This document shows positions 35,028 through 45,974 of a DNA stretch of 64,000 bases, in pieces (within the stretch, counting starts at the first letter, position 1; each line of letters opens with the position of its first letter). Origin of the DNA: Endocalyx cinctus (taxonomy: Eukaryota; Ascomycota; Sordariomycetes; Amphisphaeriales; Apiosporaceae); the NCBI GenBank assembly GCA_001600455.1, contig BCKC01000006.1, forward strand, positions 372,001 through 436,000. Direction: 5' to 3'. A program made the position numbers and the translations under genes. The notes under the pieces were generated by a model, which saw only the letters and a program-made list of their open reading frames with translations, searched no databases and had not been told where the DNA came from.

Positions 35028-36570
35028 GTCCTCATACGAGGCAATAATTTGATAAAGCAAGAGTACTTCTTCCCATTTCTTCAGCTAAGTACGGTGTCTA
35101 TACTCTATATCTTTCTCTCGAGATGCATGTATTGCAGGTATTAAGATCTTCGGGGTTTATTTCATAAGTTATAAATTGGTAAATGTAAATAAAGAAAATC
35201 AAGAACTTCGTTCAAGAGTTACTCAATCAAGTCTACATGTGCATAATTGAGGGTTAGACATCACCGATCTTCTAGGCAACAGAATAAAATCATGTAGCTT
35301 GCCGCGGCCTATGATTGGGCAATCTCTTTTTGAAGGAGTTTGCAATCTGACCGTTTGTCCTACTCTTTTGTAGTACCTATCTTTCATGTCTTATGTCAGT
35401 GGCTTAAAAAACATGGGGTTTTGTAAATGTTCGGTTTAACTAGCTATAACAAAATTAAATATCGTGATACTGCTCAGGATCTTCTTCGCATTTAAGTTGA
35501 TGGCGCTAAAGCCGGCTTCGGTTATACAGTAACAATATTAATTAAACCGATACGGTTCTTCGGTAACATTGAAGAAGATAGCCGGGAGAGTTGACAGATC
35601 ATTTCTTCGATTACTTATACTTCCTCCCTATACACTCAGATACATATGTAGGTATCTAAGGAAATATTTAGCGACTCTCATAACAGCGGGAAAGCCTACG
35701 TAATATGTAGGCTACAGGTCACCAGGTCATTAAATAAGGCGAACGAGGAAACGAATCGCCGAAGACTTTACTGTTATCGGTTGTTTCCTCGCCAATAGGT
35801 TTTCCGATTGGGGGATTTGGTTTGGGGGGTGGTAACCCGTTCCGATGCACCTACATTAAATATGACCCTATTTCCCCATCAAGCTGATGCTCAGGGGAAT
35901 TACATCTCTTAAATACAACCCAAACCTTCGGTTACTTACCTTTCTTCGCAAATGTCTTACAGCTTCATTTCACCCATTATAACTTGTAGGTAGAGATGAA
36001 GTCTTGATGCGATGTTTGCCGTCTCTAATGGCGTTATCTTGTATTCAAACGTGAAGGGGGAAGAAAGAGTAAAGAAGCAACATGTTGATGATTGGCCTTG
36101 AAAATCGTTAAAAAAAATCTTCATGTGAGTGACTCGCAGTTCAATTCGACCTGGGAAACTGGGGTAGGATAACTCTCCTCATGCAGAACGGGATCGTTTA
36201 TACTTAATTACTGTAATATTAGTCGATATACATGTATAGCCATAGACACGTGGCTCGAGAATAACAGAATGAAGGATTTAATATCCTTTTTAATTCGTGA
36301 CGGACGTCATGTTATGTCATGCATGCAAATATTTAACATTGATATTCAGATGCACTTTTTCCTCTCTTCATCCTTTGAAATTACGGTTACAAATACCACC
36401 GGCTTTCTTCTTCTTCTTCTTCTTCTTCTTCTTCTTCTTCTTCTTCTTCTTCTTCCTCCTCCTCTTCCATATACACGTAGAATATAACAATTGCTCTTTG
36501 AATTATTTCAATATACAATATATAGATTTACCTAATCCTATCATACCGTCTTTCTTTCCCTTTACATAAC
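35028..36570. promoter_or_regulatory. Upstream region between MFS transporter and phosphoglycerate dehydrogenase
   Basis: Divergent spacer of 1.5 kb. It contains TGAGTGACTCG (36126-36136), with the TGACTC core of Gcn4/CPC1-type cross-pathway sites, a CACGTG near 36246-36251, and a (TTC)n tract close to the dehydrogenase start. The regulatory reading is inference from motif and gene type. No gene is seen in the left part. Confidence 0.35.
36405..36468 (+). repeat. (TTC)n / (TCC)n pyrimidine microsatellite
   Basis: About 17 tandem TTC units followed by TCC units, 100-165 bases upstream of the dehydrogenase ATG. Polypyrimidine tracts are common in strong fungal promoters and 5' UTRs, and length variation could tune expression. 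Confidence 0.9.
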
Positions 36571-38391
36571 ATGGCATCTGCCAACGAAGTCAACGGAAAA
36601 GGGGCACTAACCGACGGTAACCCTCCAAGCAAGATCCACCAACACTACCGGCCCCGGATCCTCGTCACAGAAGAAATATCCCCCTCTGGGCTCGCGCTCC
36701 TCAGCTCCTCGGAAGGATTCGACGTAGACATCCGCCGGCTCGAACCCGCAACCTCGCGGGACCTTCAGCTCCTCGAGCTAATCCCTTCGTACGACGGGCT
36801 CATCGTGCGATCCGCCACCAAAGTAACCGCCTCCGTGCTCTCGGCGGGCCAAAACCTCCGCGTCGTAGCCCGCGCGGGCGTCGGCGTCGACAACGTCGAC
36901 GTCGAAGCCGCCACCTCTCGAGGCGTCGTCGTAATCAACTCGCCCGCCGGCAACGTCCAAGCCGCCGCCGAGCACACGGTCGCCCTCCTGCTCGCGACGG
37001 CGAGAAATCTGGGTCGCGCCGACGCCGGGGTCAAGCGCGGCGCTTGGGAGAGGAGCCGGCTCGTCGGCGTCGAGGTCGCGGGTAAGACCCTCGGCGTCGT
37101 CGGTCTCGGCCAGGTCGGTCGGAGGGTCGCGCGCGCGTGCGCCGCCGGTCTGGGTATGAAGGTCCTGGCCCTCGACCCGTACGCGAGCGTCGACGCGGCG
37201 CGCGATTCGGGCGCCGAGCTCCTCGTCGGGGCCGGGTTGGACGACCTACTCCCGCGGGTGGATTTCCTGACCGTGCACACGCCGCTCACGGCGTCGACGC
37301 TCGACCTCCTGGGGGAGCGAGAGTTTCAGTTGATGAAGAAGTCGGCTCGGGTCCTCAACGTCTCGAGGGGTGGAGTATATAACGAGGGAGCGCTGCTGCG
37401 GGCCCTCGACGAAGGGTGGATCGCGGGAGCCGGTATCGACGTCTTCACCCGCGAGCCGCCCGACCCGGAGGATTCGCCGGCGGGGAAGCTCGCGAGACAT
37501 CCGAAGGTAGTGGCGACGCCGCATCTCGGGGCTAGCACGGCCGAGGCGCAGGAAAACGTCAGTCTGGACGTGTGCGCCCAGATGAGGACGATACTGCGGG
37601 GTGAGATGCCGACGGCGGCCGTCAACGCGCCTCCCGTCCGTCCGGAGGAGTACAGGAAGATGCGACCGTTCGCGAAGCTCGTGGAGCGCATGGGAGCGCT
37701 GTACGCGCAGTTTGACGTCTTTCGCCACCGAGCGGGAAGTGATCACGACGTTCTGCAAGGTAAGACGTTCGAGCTTGTGTATCACGGTGGAGACCTGGCC
37801 TCGGTCTCTAGCACGAGACCATTATTCACAGCGCTTGTGAAGGGGCTTGTGTCACCTATACATGAAGCCGGCGATCGAGTCGTTAATATCGTCAACGCGC
37901 CGATGATCGCGCGCGAGAAGGGAATCGTGGTCAAGGAGGTATATGAGCAAGGAGTTGACGGGGAGCTGGTGACGTTGCGATCTACGAGACCTTCCGCCTC
38001 TGCAGCAGGCAACGAGGAAAATAGTAACGAGGGCCGGATTATTGAAGGTCGTATCTCCGGAACCAGCATCTTCATCTTGAGGATAGGCCGGTTCACCTGC
38101 AACTTCGCGCCCGAAGGAACCATCCTCATCTTGCAAAACTACGACAGCCCTGGGAAAATTGGCGAGGTGGGGACGGTACTAGGGAAATACGGCATCAACA
38201 TCACGTTTATGCAGGTCGCGAGACCCCAACAGAAGACGGCAGCGAAGGCGCACAGCGACTTTATAGATCATAGCAGCCGTAACGAGGTCCTCATGATTCT
38301 AGGCATCGCCGGCGGTGACGTCACGGAGTGTGTACTTCAGGAAGTCGTGCAGATAGAGGGTATTTTGCGTGGGAGTCTCGTTAGCATGTAA
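36571..38391 (+). CDS. D-3-phosphoglycerate dehydrogenase (serine biosynthesis)
   Basis: Single exon, 606 residues. It oxidises 3-phosphoglycerate to 3-phosphohydroxypyruvate with NAD+, the first step of serine synthesis. Seen in order: substrate-domain RPRILVTEEIS and IVRSATKV; cofactor helix VVARAGVGVDNVDV; NAD-binding loop GVVGLGQVGRRVA; the acidic residue after beta-2 (ALDPYA); catalytic Arg in LNVSRGG; catalytic Glu in FTREPPDPEDS; and catalytic His in ATPHLGASTAEA. A serine-binding/intervening domain (about 330-480) and an ACT domain (ILILQNYDSPGKIGEVGTVL ... GILRGSLVSM, about 535-606) follow, as in long bacterial-type enzymes. The ACT domain suggests allosteric control by serine. Codons are very GC-rich, so antisense frames are shadows. 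The short N-terminal extension lacks a clear targeting signal. Confidence 0.95.
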   Translation: MASANEVNGKGALTDGNPPSKIHQHYRPRILVTEEISPSGLALLSSSEGFDVDIRRLEPATSRDLQLLELIPSYDGLIVRSATKVTASVLSAGQNLRVVARAGVGVDNVDVEAATSRGVVVINSPAGNVQAAAEHTVALLLATARNLGRADAGVKRGAWERSRLVGVEVAGKTLGVVGLGQVGRRVARACAAGLGMKVLALDPYASVDAARDSGAELLVGAGLDDLLPRVDFLTVHTPLTASTLDLLGEREFQLMKKSARVLNVSRGGVYNEGALLRALDEGWIAGAGIDVFTREPPDPEDSPAGKLARHPKVVATPHLGASTAEAQENVSLDVCAQMRTILRGEMPTAAVNAPPVRPEEYRKMRPFAKLVERMGALYAQFDVFRHRAGSDHDVLQGKTFELVYHGGDLASVSSTRPLFTALVKGLVSPIHEAGDRVVNIVNAPMIAREKGIVVKEVYEQGVDGELVTLRSTRPSASAAGNEENSNEGRIIEGRISGTSIFILRIGRFTCNFAPEGTILILQNYDSPGKIGEVGTVLGKYGINITFMQVARPQQKTAAKAHSDFIDHSSRNEVLMILGIAGGDVTECVLQEVVQIEGILRGSLVSM

Positions 38392-38606
38392 GAAAGTTGA
38401 TAGATCTGCATCACCTGTGGAGGTTCCGGAACATTTGTTTCTAGAAGTCCGTAGGGAGACTAAATAATCTTTCACTAGAGATCACTTGCCCCCCCAAAAA
38501 GTGAGGTATACATATTTTTTCACGTGTTGAATTATACAGATTCTTTTGCAATTATTTCTTTACTTACAGTTATTTACTCCCTCGTCCTCCCCATCCAAGC
38601 CGTTTT

Positions 38607-39940
38607 TTAAAAGTTTTCTTTCCCGGCAAACCTCTCATTCTGAACCAGCTCAACCCAGTATCCATCAGGGTCGAGCAGGAAAGCGACGTTCTTCATGCGG
38701 CCATCCGTGAGCCTCTTCTTCCAGTTACACTCCATTCCCTCGAACCTAGCGCACGCGGCGTCGATATTGTCGACCGAGACACCTATATTACGTATTGGCG
38801 TATTTTAATCAGTCATACGTATTTTTTTGAAGAGCGAAGGTTTTTTTTTTTTTTTTAATGCAACTCACAAATATGTCCGAAACCTTGAGGCTCGGAGTTT
38901 CCGTCGTGGTACTTGAAATTCTCGTCCTTCTCGGTACCGTAGTTCCACGTCAGCTCCAGCAGACCCTCGTAGTTGGCCGTGAACCCGCTTTCGGGCATGC
39001 CTTTCGTGCCCGGGTACCCGAGGAAGTAGAGGTTAAACTTCGCCGCCGACTGCTCGACCGTGCGGAACAAGGTCATGCCCAGAACTTCCTGGTAGAACTT
39101 AAGGGACTTCTCGGCGTCCTTGACTCGGATCATCGTGTGGTTCTAATAGATTCAAATGCGCCTCCTTGTTAGTTGCGATATGGTACAAAATGTATAGATA
39201 GAATAAGAGAGGGAGAAGAAAAAAACGTACCATGCGATACGTGCCGGGATCCGTAACCGCGCCCTCCTCCTCGGGGTCGTCCGCGCCCTTACTTCCGGCC
39301 TTCAGACTCACGATCTCGACCCAGTACCCGTCGGGGTCGAGCGCGAACGCGATATGCTTCATACGGCCGTCTGTGAGCTTTTTCTGAAACTTGTACCCCG
39401 CATCCTCGATCCGCTTGCAGGCGGAGACGATGTGATCGACCGAGATGCAGACGTGGCCGAAGCCGCGGTGGGGCTCGGCGTTGCCCGTGTTCACCTTGTA
39501 GTTCGGGTCGTCCTCGGTGCCGTAGTTGTGCGTCAGCTCGATCAGCCCTTCCCGGTCGAAGGTGCTGTTGCCCTTGGACAGCGCCGACGGGCCGTCGTAT
39601 CCGAGGAAGTATAGGTCGAACTTGGCCTCGGGGAAGGATAGCTTCTTCACTAAGGACATGCCCAGGAATTCGTAAAACTTGACTTAAGCCCGGCAGTTCC
39701 CATGGTCAGCTAAGGGGTCCTTCCTTCTTCTCTCTTCCTATTCTGATCTAGGTAAAGAAGCGGCGAGGGGTAAGATATTTTTGTTTCGCGTACCAGAAGC
39801 TTTCGGATCCTTCACTCGCAACCTGCAAAACAATGGTTAATTCACCCTAAAGTTTTTACTAACAGTCACTACCAAGTTTCTATTTGAACTTACATCGAGT
39901 GGTTGAACTTGTAGGATTTGGTATCCGTGGTAGTCGCCAT
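38607..39940 (-). CDS. Glyoxalase I (lactoylglutathione lyase), double-domain
   Basis: Exons 39940-39894, 39822-39794 (29 bases), 39682-39231, 39142-38869 and 38782-38607 give 325 residues. Two tandem VOC domains are present: MLRVKDPKASVKFYEFLGM ... GFGHVCISVDHI ... LDPDGYWVEIV, and again MIRVKDAEKSLKFYQEVLGM ... GFGHICVSVDNI ... LDPDGYWVELV. The metal-binding positions (His near the start NHSM/NHTM, Glu in LIELTHNYG/LLELTWNYG, His in GFGH, Glu in YWVE) are all present in both halves. This is the fungal arrangement, in which one chain forms two active sites. It isomerises the glutathione hemithioacetal of methylglyoxal in the cytosol. A 29-base micro-exon encodes LRVKDPKAS. Intron 4 holds a 16-base homopolymer. 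Confidence 0.95.
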
Positions 39941-40876
39941 GGTCGCAAAGCTTCGATTGGTACCTGCACGGTCTTATCATATATATAGAAGTTAAAAATC
40001 CCAATCGTAAAGGAGCGACAAAACATTACAACATCGAAAATAAAGGTAAACGTACTTGTGGAAAGGAGTGATGTCGGACTAAAATGCGATAGCTGTAGCC
40101 TTATTCTTTGAAAGGCGCGTTGAGTCGACATGTAAGTATGATTTGCGACAGTATATAATTTGGAGAGATAAACGAGCTGTAGATATAATGTAAATATATG
40201 ACGTTGCGAATGTTGATGATTGGTAATTATTTACTCCCCCACCCTTCAATCCCACTCGTGGAGGGGTACAGAATAATACGTAAAGACCCTCCTGTAGTGG
40301 GGAGCTATTACTCGAGTCCTATTCATTACAATTAGAAATTACCAGGCCTCATCAATAGAATAGGATGGATCGCTTCATTCTGTTGAAATAATAGGCAGCA
40401 GTTTTATTATACAATCCGTATTATCATATCTAGACAAGTCTTCAGTGGTAAAAGGTTACTTGAAAAAGTATATAATTGATTGTATAATACATATGAAATT
40501 CTCTTCCTACTTGAAAAAGCAACGATCGCAAGCACATCTTCCTCTCGCTCTTTTTCTTCTTGTTTTCACGCATAGGGTATACTAGATCATGTACCTTGCT
40601 TGTTTTTTTCCCACGTTGTAAACTCCCTTTGAACCCCAATTTGACCTTTACCCAACAACTCAAGTAATACAATGCGAAATCTGTTGCCAGACCGAGTAAT
40701 GTACAAGTAAAAAGCAAATAGGAAAAACAATAAAAGGAAATGGCATTTTAAAGACTGATGGAGAGTTATATATATGAGATGTGTTTCTCCGGAACGTATC
40801 TCACAGCGTCAATAGATAGAACTTGTTTTTAAGAGAAACCAAATACCACAATTAAGAGCAGACGACGAGAATAAAA
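39941..40876. other. Intergenic region, glyoxalase promoter side
   Basis: Upstream flank of the glyoxalase gene and downstream flank of the exchanger gene, both minus strand. A/T-rich, with no supported gene. Confidence 0.5.
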
Positions 40877-42814
40877 TCATAATTTGCTGATCATGCTAGT
40901 GAAATTCTCGACCAAGTTATCGGTGTCGAAATATTGACTCGGAGTGAGGAAGAATGCGAGGGCGATGATGATGTAAAGGGCCATTAACTAAAATTATCAT
41001 CAGCATGAGTTGATTTAAAAGAGGGAGACGAGAAGGGTGAGTCCTACCATTGCGCCTTCGAGGTAGTTCGATTTACCATCTATGACTGTATAGATGACGA
41101 CCAGTACGGACAGTGCAAAAGAGACCGTTTCGACTATTAATTCGTGTCAGTGGTACCAAGTCGGCTAAGTCGGCACAGAGGTTGGCAGTATATATAAACT
41201 CACAAGTCTCGAAGTGCAGATCCATATTTCTGTCCATAATCCAACCTAGAACAACGAGAAAAGGCGTCACGAACAAAGCGATTTGAATACTTGAGCCAAT
41301 AGCTACCCCCATTGCCTAAATAACAAGTTATTAGTGCCCGCTCACCATGGGTTGAATTTCGAATAAATAGTTGGTTCTTACCAGATCCATTTTGTTCTTC
41401 ACCGCTACCACGACGGCCGTAACGTGTTCGGCCGCGTTGCCTACGATGGGAATGAGAATAAGACCGATGAAGCTGCGACTGATGTGGGCGCGCTGAACAA
41501 TCGCATCGATACTGGCGACCAAATGGTCGGCGCAGAAAGCGACGAGAACAGTTGCGACGACCAAAACCACGGCGGCGGCCCAGGGGTTCAGGTGTTCTTC
41601 CTCCTCTTCTTTGGCAGACTCCTCATTTTCCATCTCCTCATCCGTAACGGTCTGCTGGGATTCGATCTGCGACGGTTTAGCGTCCGAGTTTTCGCTGTTT
41701 CCGAACAGGTTGTGATGCGTCTTCAGCTGGAAAATTAGGTAGAGGAGATAAAGGACTAGGAGCAAGACGGCGGTGCCACGCGAGAGCGAGAGAATAGTTC
41801 GGTTGCGTTCCTCGATATCTTGTTTCGTGTTCATCCGGATTACCATGAATAGCTGCGAAAGGTCAGTTCGGCGCCTCGGAGAATAATGGATTAATTACTA
41901 AAGAAAAAAAAAAAAAAAAAAAAGCCAATCGCTTACCGTTCCCGGAAGAATCATAGAAGCCGCGGAAAGTGTCAAAAGGGAAGAAGTCGTCTGCGCGGTG
42001 ATGGATGCAAATGTCTGCTCGGTACCTCCATTTGCGTCGCTCATATTCGCGAGACCGCCGAAGAAAAAGCACATGCCCAAAACCAGCAAGATGTTGGACA
42101 GAATTGAACCAATCATAGACGACTTGACCACTTCGATCTGCCCATCTTTCAAAGCTATGATGCTAACCTGTAGGGGAGGGTATATTCTATTAGCAGGGGA
42201 GAACCGGGGGACGGAAGCAGGGTGGGGGCCGTCAGTCATACAATCAGCTCTACCGCGTTGCCGAAAGTGGCATTTAACAAGCCTCCTAAAGCCTCTCCCA
42301 ATTTCACGGATATCTCCTCGGTGGCGAACGAAAGTACGGCAGCTAAGGGGATGATGGCGAAAAAATTGATGACGAAAACCGCAATCGGATCCCATTCAGC
42401 AGCTCCGGCTACGAGACCAATTGGAACGGCGAATAAGAGGATATTGACGGGGCCTATAATCATACAGCATCAGTTATCAGATCCCAGAGGAGGGGATTTT
42501 TAAAAAAGCCAGTCTTATCGAAAAGAATAGTACGTACTGCTTAGGAGAGTAGCCTTTGCGATATGCCACGCCCGTGCAGAGTACTTGACGATCGGCTTCG
42601 AACTCTGGGTTCCGGGGGTATACTTGGAATTGAAGAAGAACTCAAAGGTATCGCCATGTTTACGGTCGTTATGGGCGCCGGATCCGCTACCACTTCCTAT
42701 GAGAGGGGTGTTCTCGTGCGCTTCGCCATTCTCGTGGTGATGCTCATAGCCGACGAAGCCGGTGGCCTTTCGGAGCTGGCCTTGAAAACTAGGTAAAGCT
42801 GTATCACGATCCAT
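40877..42814 (-). CDS. Vacuolar Ca2+/H+ exchanger (CAX/VCX1-like)
   Basis: Seven exons (42814-42538, 42453-42242, 42167-41937, 41852-41382, 41315-41204, 41133-41048, 40987-40877) join in phase to 499 residues. The two CAX alpha repeats are clear: [20 protein letters not shown] and [20 protein letters not shown]; then [20 protein letters not shown] and [20 protein letters not shown]. They carry the Glu residues (E in GNAVE and GNAAE) that bind Ca2+. About eleven membrane helices are separated by an acidic loop ([17 protein letters not shown]), the 'acidic motif' typical of the family. The exchanger uses the vacuolar proton gradient to sequester cytosolic Ca2+. The hydrophilic N-terminus may be autoinhibitory. 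Intron 3 has a 20-base homopolymer. Confidence 0.95.
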
Positions 42815-45800
42815 CGCGTACCATTGTTAGCTTACGAGGGACGTTCTATATACGTATTTGACCGAGAAAGACAAGGTCGACAGTGTTTCGGGACGAGGTG
42901 GTCTTTGTGTGGTATACGAGTATGCGTAGAGTAAATATGTTTATGTCATATATAGGACAAGATGAATAGACCCCAATAGCCAATACCCCCAATACACGGG
43001 GGGGGGGTACTCTGAGTCGGTGAATGGTGGTAGGTTGTGACCAAGATAATTGACACAAATAAATATTAAGCTGATCGTATCTTGTACTTACACACCATTG
43101 GGAATGATCTACCGTTTTGTACGTAGTCCCCGGAAAATAGAAGTACTTCAGTACCTAAGGAATTTGTGAATAAAAAAAAAAAAAGATACACTATGTAATC
43201 AATGCCTCTTCTGCGTAGTCTCTCGGGTATGCAAAAATCTAAGCCAGCCAGATTAAGCCTATCCTTGGAATTTCTATGAGAAGGGATAATTGATGTAGAG
43301 TTTCGAATGGGTCAATAACAATCGAGATGAGGATTTGACCAGCTGCGGATGAATTTAATGACTATCTTTCACAAGTTCGACTTGGCGGGGGTACCAATAC
43401 TCTTGGTCTTAAGTTGGATTAGGTCTTCTTTAATATCTTTCAAAGAGCGAGAATAAAGTTGCTAGATAAGTCTTGGCAACGAGAAAAAAAAATAATAAAT
43501 ATCAAGTTATTTTGTCGATGTATCATTCACACCAACCTTCTTCCAAGTCAGATAGGCGTAGGCGTCATGGGAATTGAATACGTATAAAGAACAATAGCTC
43601 TAAATAGGTATAAGCAAAGTACTTGTATACGATATTAAACAAACAAAACAAAAAGTCTAGTAAATCCACATACGCAAGTCCACTTGGCATCCTGTAACAA
43701 AAGCCCTCCCTTTCTCCGTAAAATACCGGGATTTAGTTTGACACTAGCTAAAATAAATAATCCACTTGCCCACATATTTTATCATATCGGAGTAACGCTC
43801 AGTACGCTGTTCTGGCTGTATTCATCTTTAAACCTGTCCTTAAACTGATAAATGACGCCCATCTTTTTTGGTTTCAAGAAACATTCTCTCCCTTCCTCCT
43901 GTAAGATTCAATGCCAAGAGTGGCTGTGTAAAAATATATGTACTTACGTATATAATATACTACTATGTACATACATATATGTACATATAAATTGAGAGGC
44001 CTCCAAATAATCCAACAAAATGATTGGTCAACTTTCAAAATACCTACGATTTTAAGTAACTCGAAGAGTTTCGATCCCTTCTTATCGATAAAAGCTACAC
44101 CAAAATATCCGAATCACGCTTGAAACATCGACCCGTCGACCTTTCAGGCACAACGAATGTAACGTCATTATCCCGATAGATATTTTAGCTTAACGCCGCT
44201 TTACCTTTTCTAGGGTAACCAACATTCGATCGTCTCTTCATCACGAACGGTATCGTTCAACCGATTACATATAACACGCCGTTTTTCTAAAACCAACAGC
44301 GGCACTGTTAATTACTTACAATATGAGATGTAAGACAGAGAACAAAAGAAGCAATGCTTAGACGATAATTGCGCAGTAAGGGTAAGTCGTAACACACAAA
44401 CAACAACTGTAGGATTTTAATCTCCGGCTGACTAGCAACATCCCTTTTTACTGTATTTTCCTTAAATAACTCTGTCCTACGCTCCTTGCTTCGTAGCTTG
44501 ATGTCAATTACACGTAAAGCTCTCTTTTTGTGAGATCAGATTAAGGGTCCAAAGTCACCCTGTTGAAAGGAATGCGATGTTGTATCTACTCCGTATACAT
44601 GGATACCTCGGTATCGGAATTTATGACAACCGAAGGTCTACGTATCACACCTGTTACAATTAGCAATATTTAGAGAGGCACTATATAAAAATGACAAAAA
44701 GGCAGAGAGTTACGGCATTCCAAATTTTACCCTTTCACAGCCCATCTATTCCATAATTCATAAAAGTGAATTCGTCATCCCAAATTTCAAAGAAAGCAGG
44801 CTATACACTCAAATTCATCAGGAGACTTATCCGGCCTAAAAAAAAACGGACTTTTTTTTTTTTTTTTTTTTTTTTACCACTATCATTATCTTCCACGCCC
44901 TCGGGATTCGCTTTTCTAACCGCTATACTAGACAATAGACATAGCCCATCTCACCGTTCGTCCTGCTCAATCCTCGAGAACACCGCTGATCCAAGACCTA
45001 CTAAGCATATCCAAGCCACCCGTGTCAAAAGCCGGGTCATTTCGACCACCGCCTGAGGCCAAGAATATTCATTTTCAGTCAACCATGTCCGTTTAAAGTA
45101 ACTTACCACCGTTTTAAGAAATCTCCAAGAAATCTCCAAGAAATCTCCAAGAAATTCCCAAGACATCAGGGCGCAGCCTGGTGTAACCCACGTGTACTTC
45201 TTTCTATATTACATAGTAGCACTTCTACTATTAGCAAGAGTGCATTTCAAGAAATATAGAAGAAGGGAAAAGCGGCCGTCACGCTATACCCAATTCTTCC
45301 CGAGAAGGGCTTAGAATGATGCTCGTCCAGTGGACTCTTATGCGGTGCCATCAGTCAGGAACTTGCATATGCAGGTAGGCGCATCTGCTTCTTTTTTTTT
45401 TGTTTTTTTTGTTTTCTTCAGCGAAGGGCACCCGTCCACTCCCTGGTTCCCCTACCAGAGCACCGCGTATAGGGAGAGAGACAGAACAAAAAAAAAATCA
45501 AGGAAAATATTGAATCGAGTGAAGAAAAATAAGCATTTGCTTTCTATTCTATGCAGGTAGGTAAAAAGTAACGATGCTATCTAAAAGGGTCTATTATGCG
45601 TGATTCCAATTCCTATTGCTTTATCCATTTCAAAAATTTCCCCGAGCCGCGGTCGTGTGTGTGTGTAAAGGCATCTCGAACCCATTCATATTCCCTGAAA
45701 TCTCGTCCCGTCTATTTCATGTCTATTGTTGTTCGTGTTTCACGTTTTCGTATATCGTATTATCTCATTTTTCTCGTCAATTATCGAAATTGGCAATTTC

Positions 45801-45974
45801 AAAAAATGCAGAAGGACCAAAGAAAAAAAAAGAGAAGGGAGAAGGGAGAAGGTTCGTTACATTTCGCCGACGGGATCGTCGAATCACATGAACGCTACAC
45901 GAGGCGCGAAGTACGCCCAGACTAGAGTCAGAAACACATTTTTTCCTATCATGCTCCAAAAAAAGGGAATAAAA
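42815..45974. other. Long gene-poor A/T-rich region (3.2 kb)
   Basis: I see no supported gene. Features are homopolymers (24 T at 44852-44875), TATATA/ACATAT palindromes near 43940-44000 and an 11-bp tandem repeat at 45116-45159. The small plus-strand frames at 45330-46028 are low-complexity. The region includes the upstream side of the exchanger gene. Confidence 0.5.
45116..45159. repeat. 11-bp tandem repeat (x4)
   Basis: Four consecutive copies of AAGAAATCTCC; the last copy has a substitution. It lies in the gene-poor region downstream of the glucanase gene. Confidence 0.9.

Noticed and set aside
36269..36569. Plus-strand frames encoding long polyleucine or polyphenylalanine
   Set aside because: Produced by the (TTC)n repeat upstream of the dehydrogenase.
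36765..37785. Overlapping minus-strand frames of 174 and 179 codons
   Set aside because: Antisense to phosphoglycerate dehydrogenase, explained by high third-position GC.
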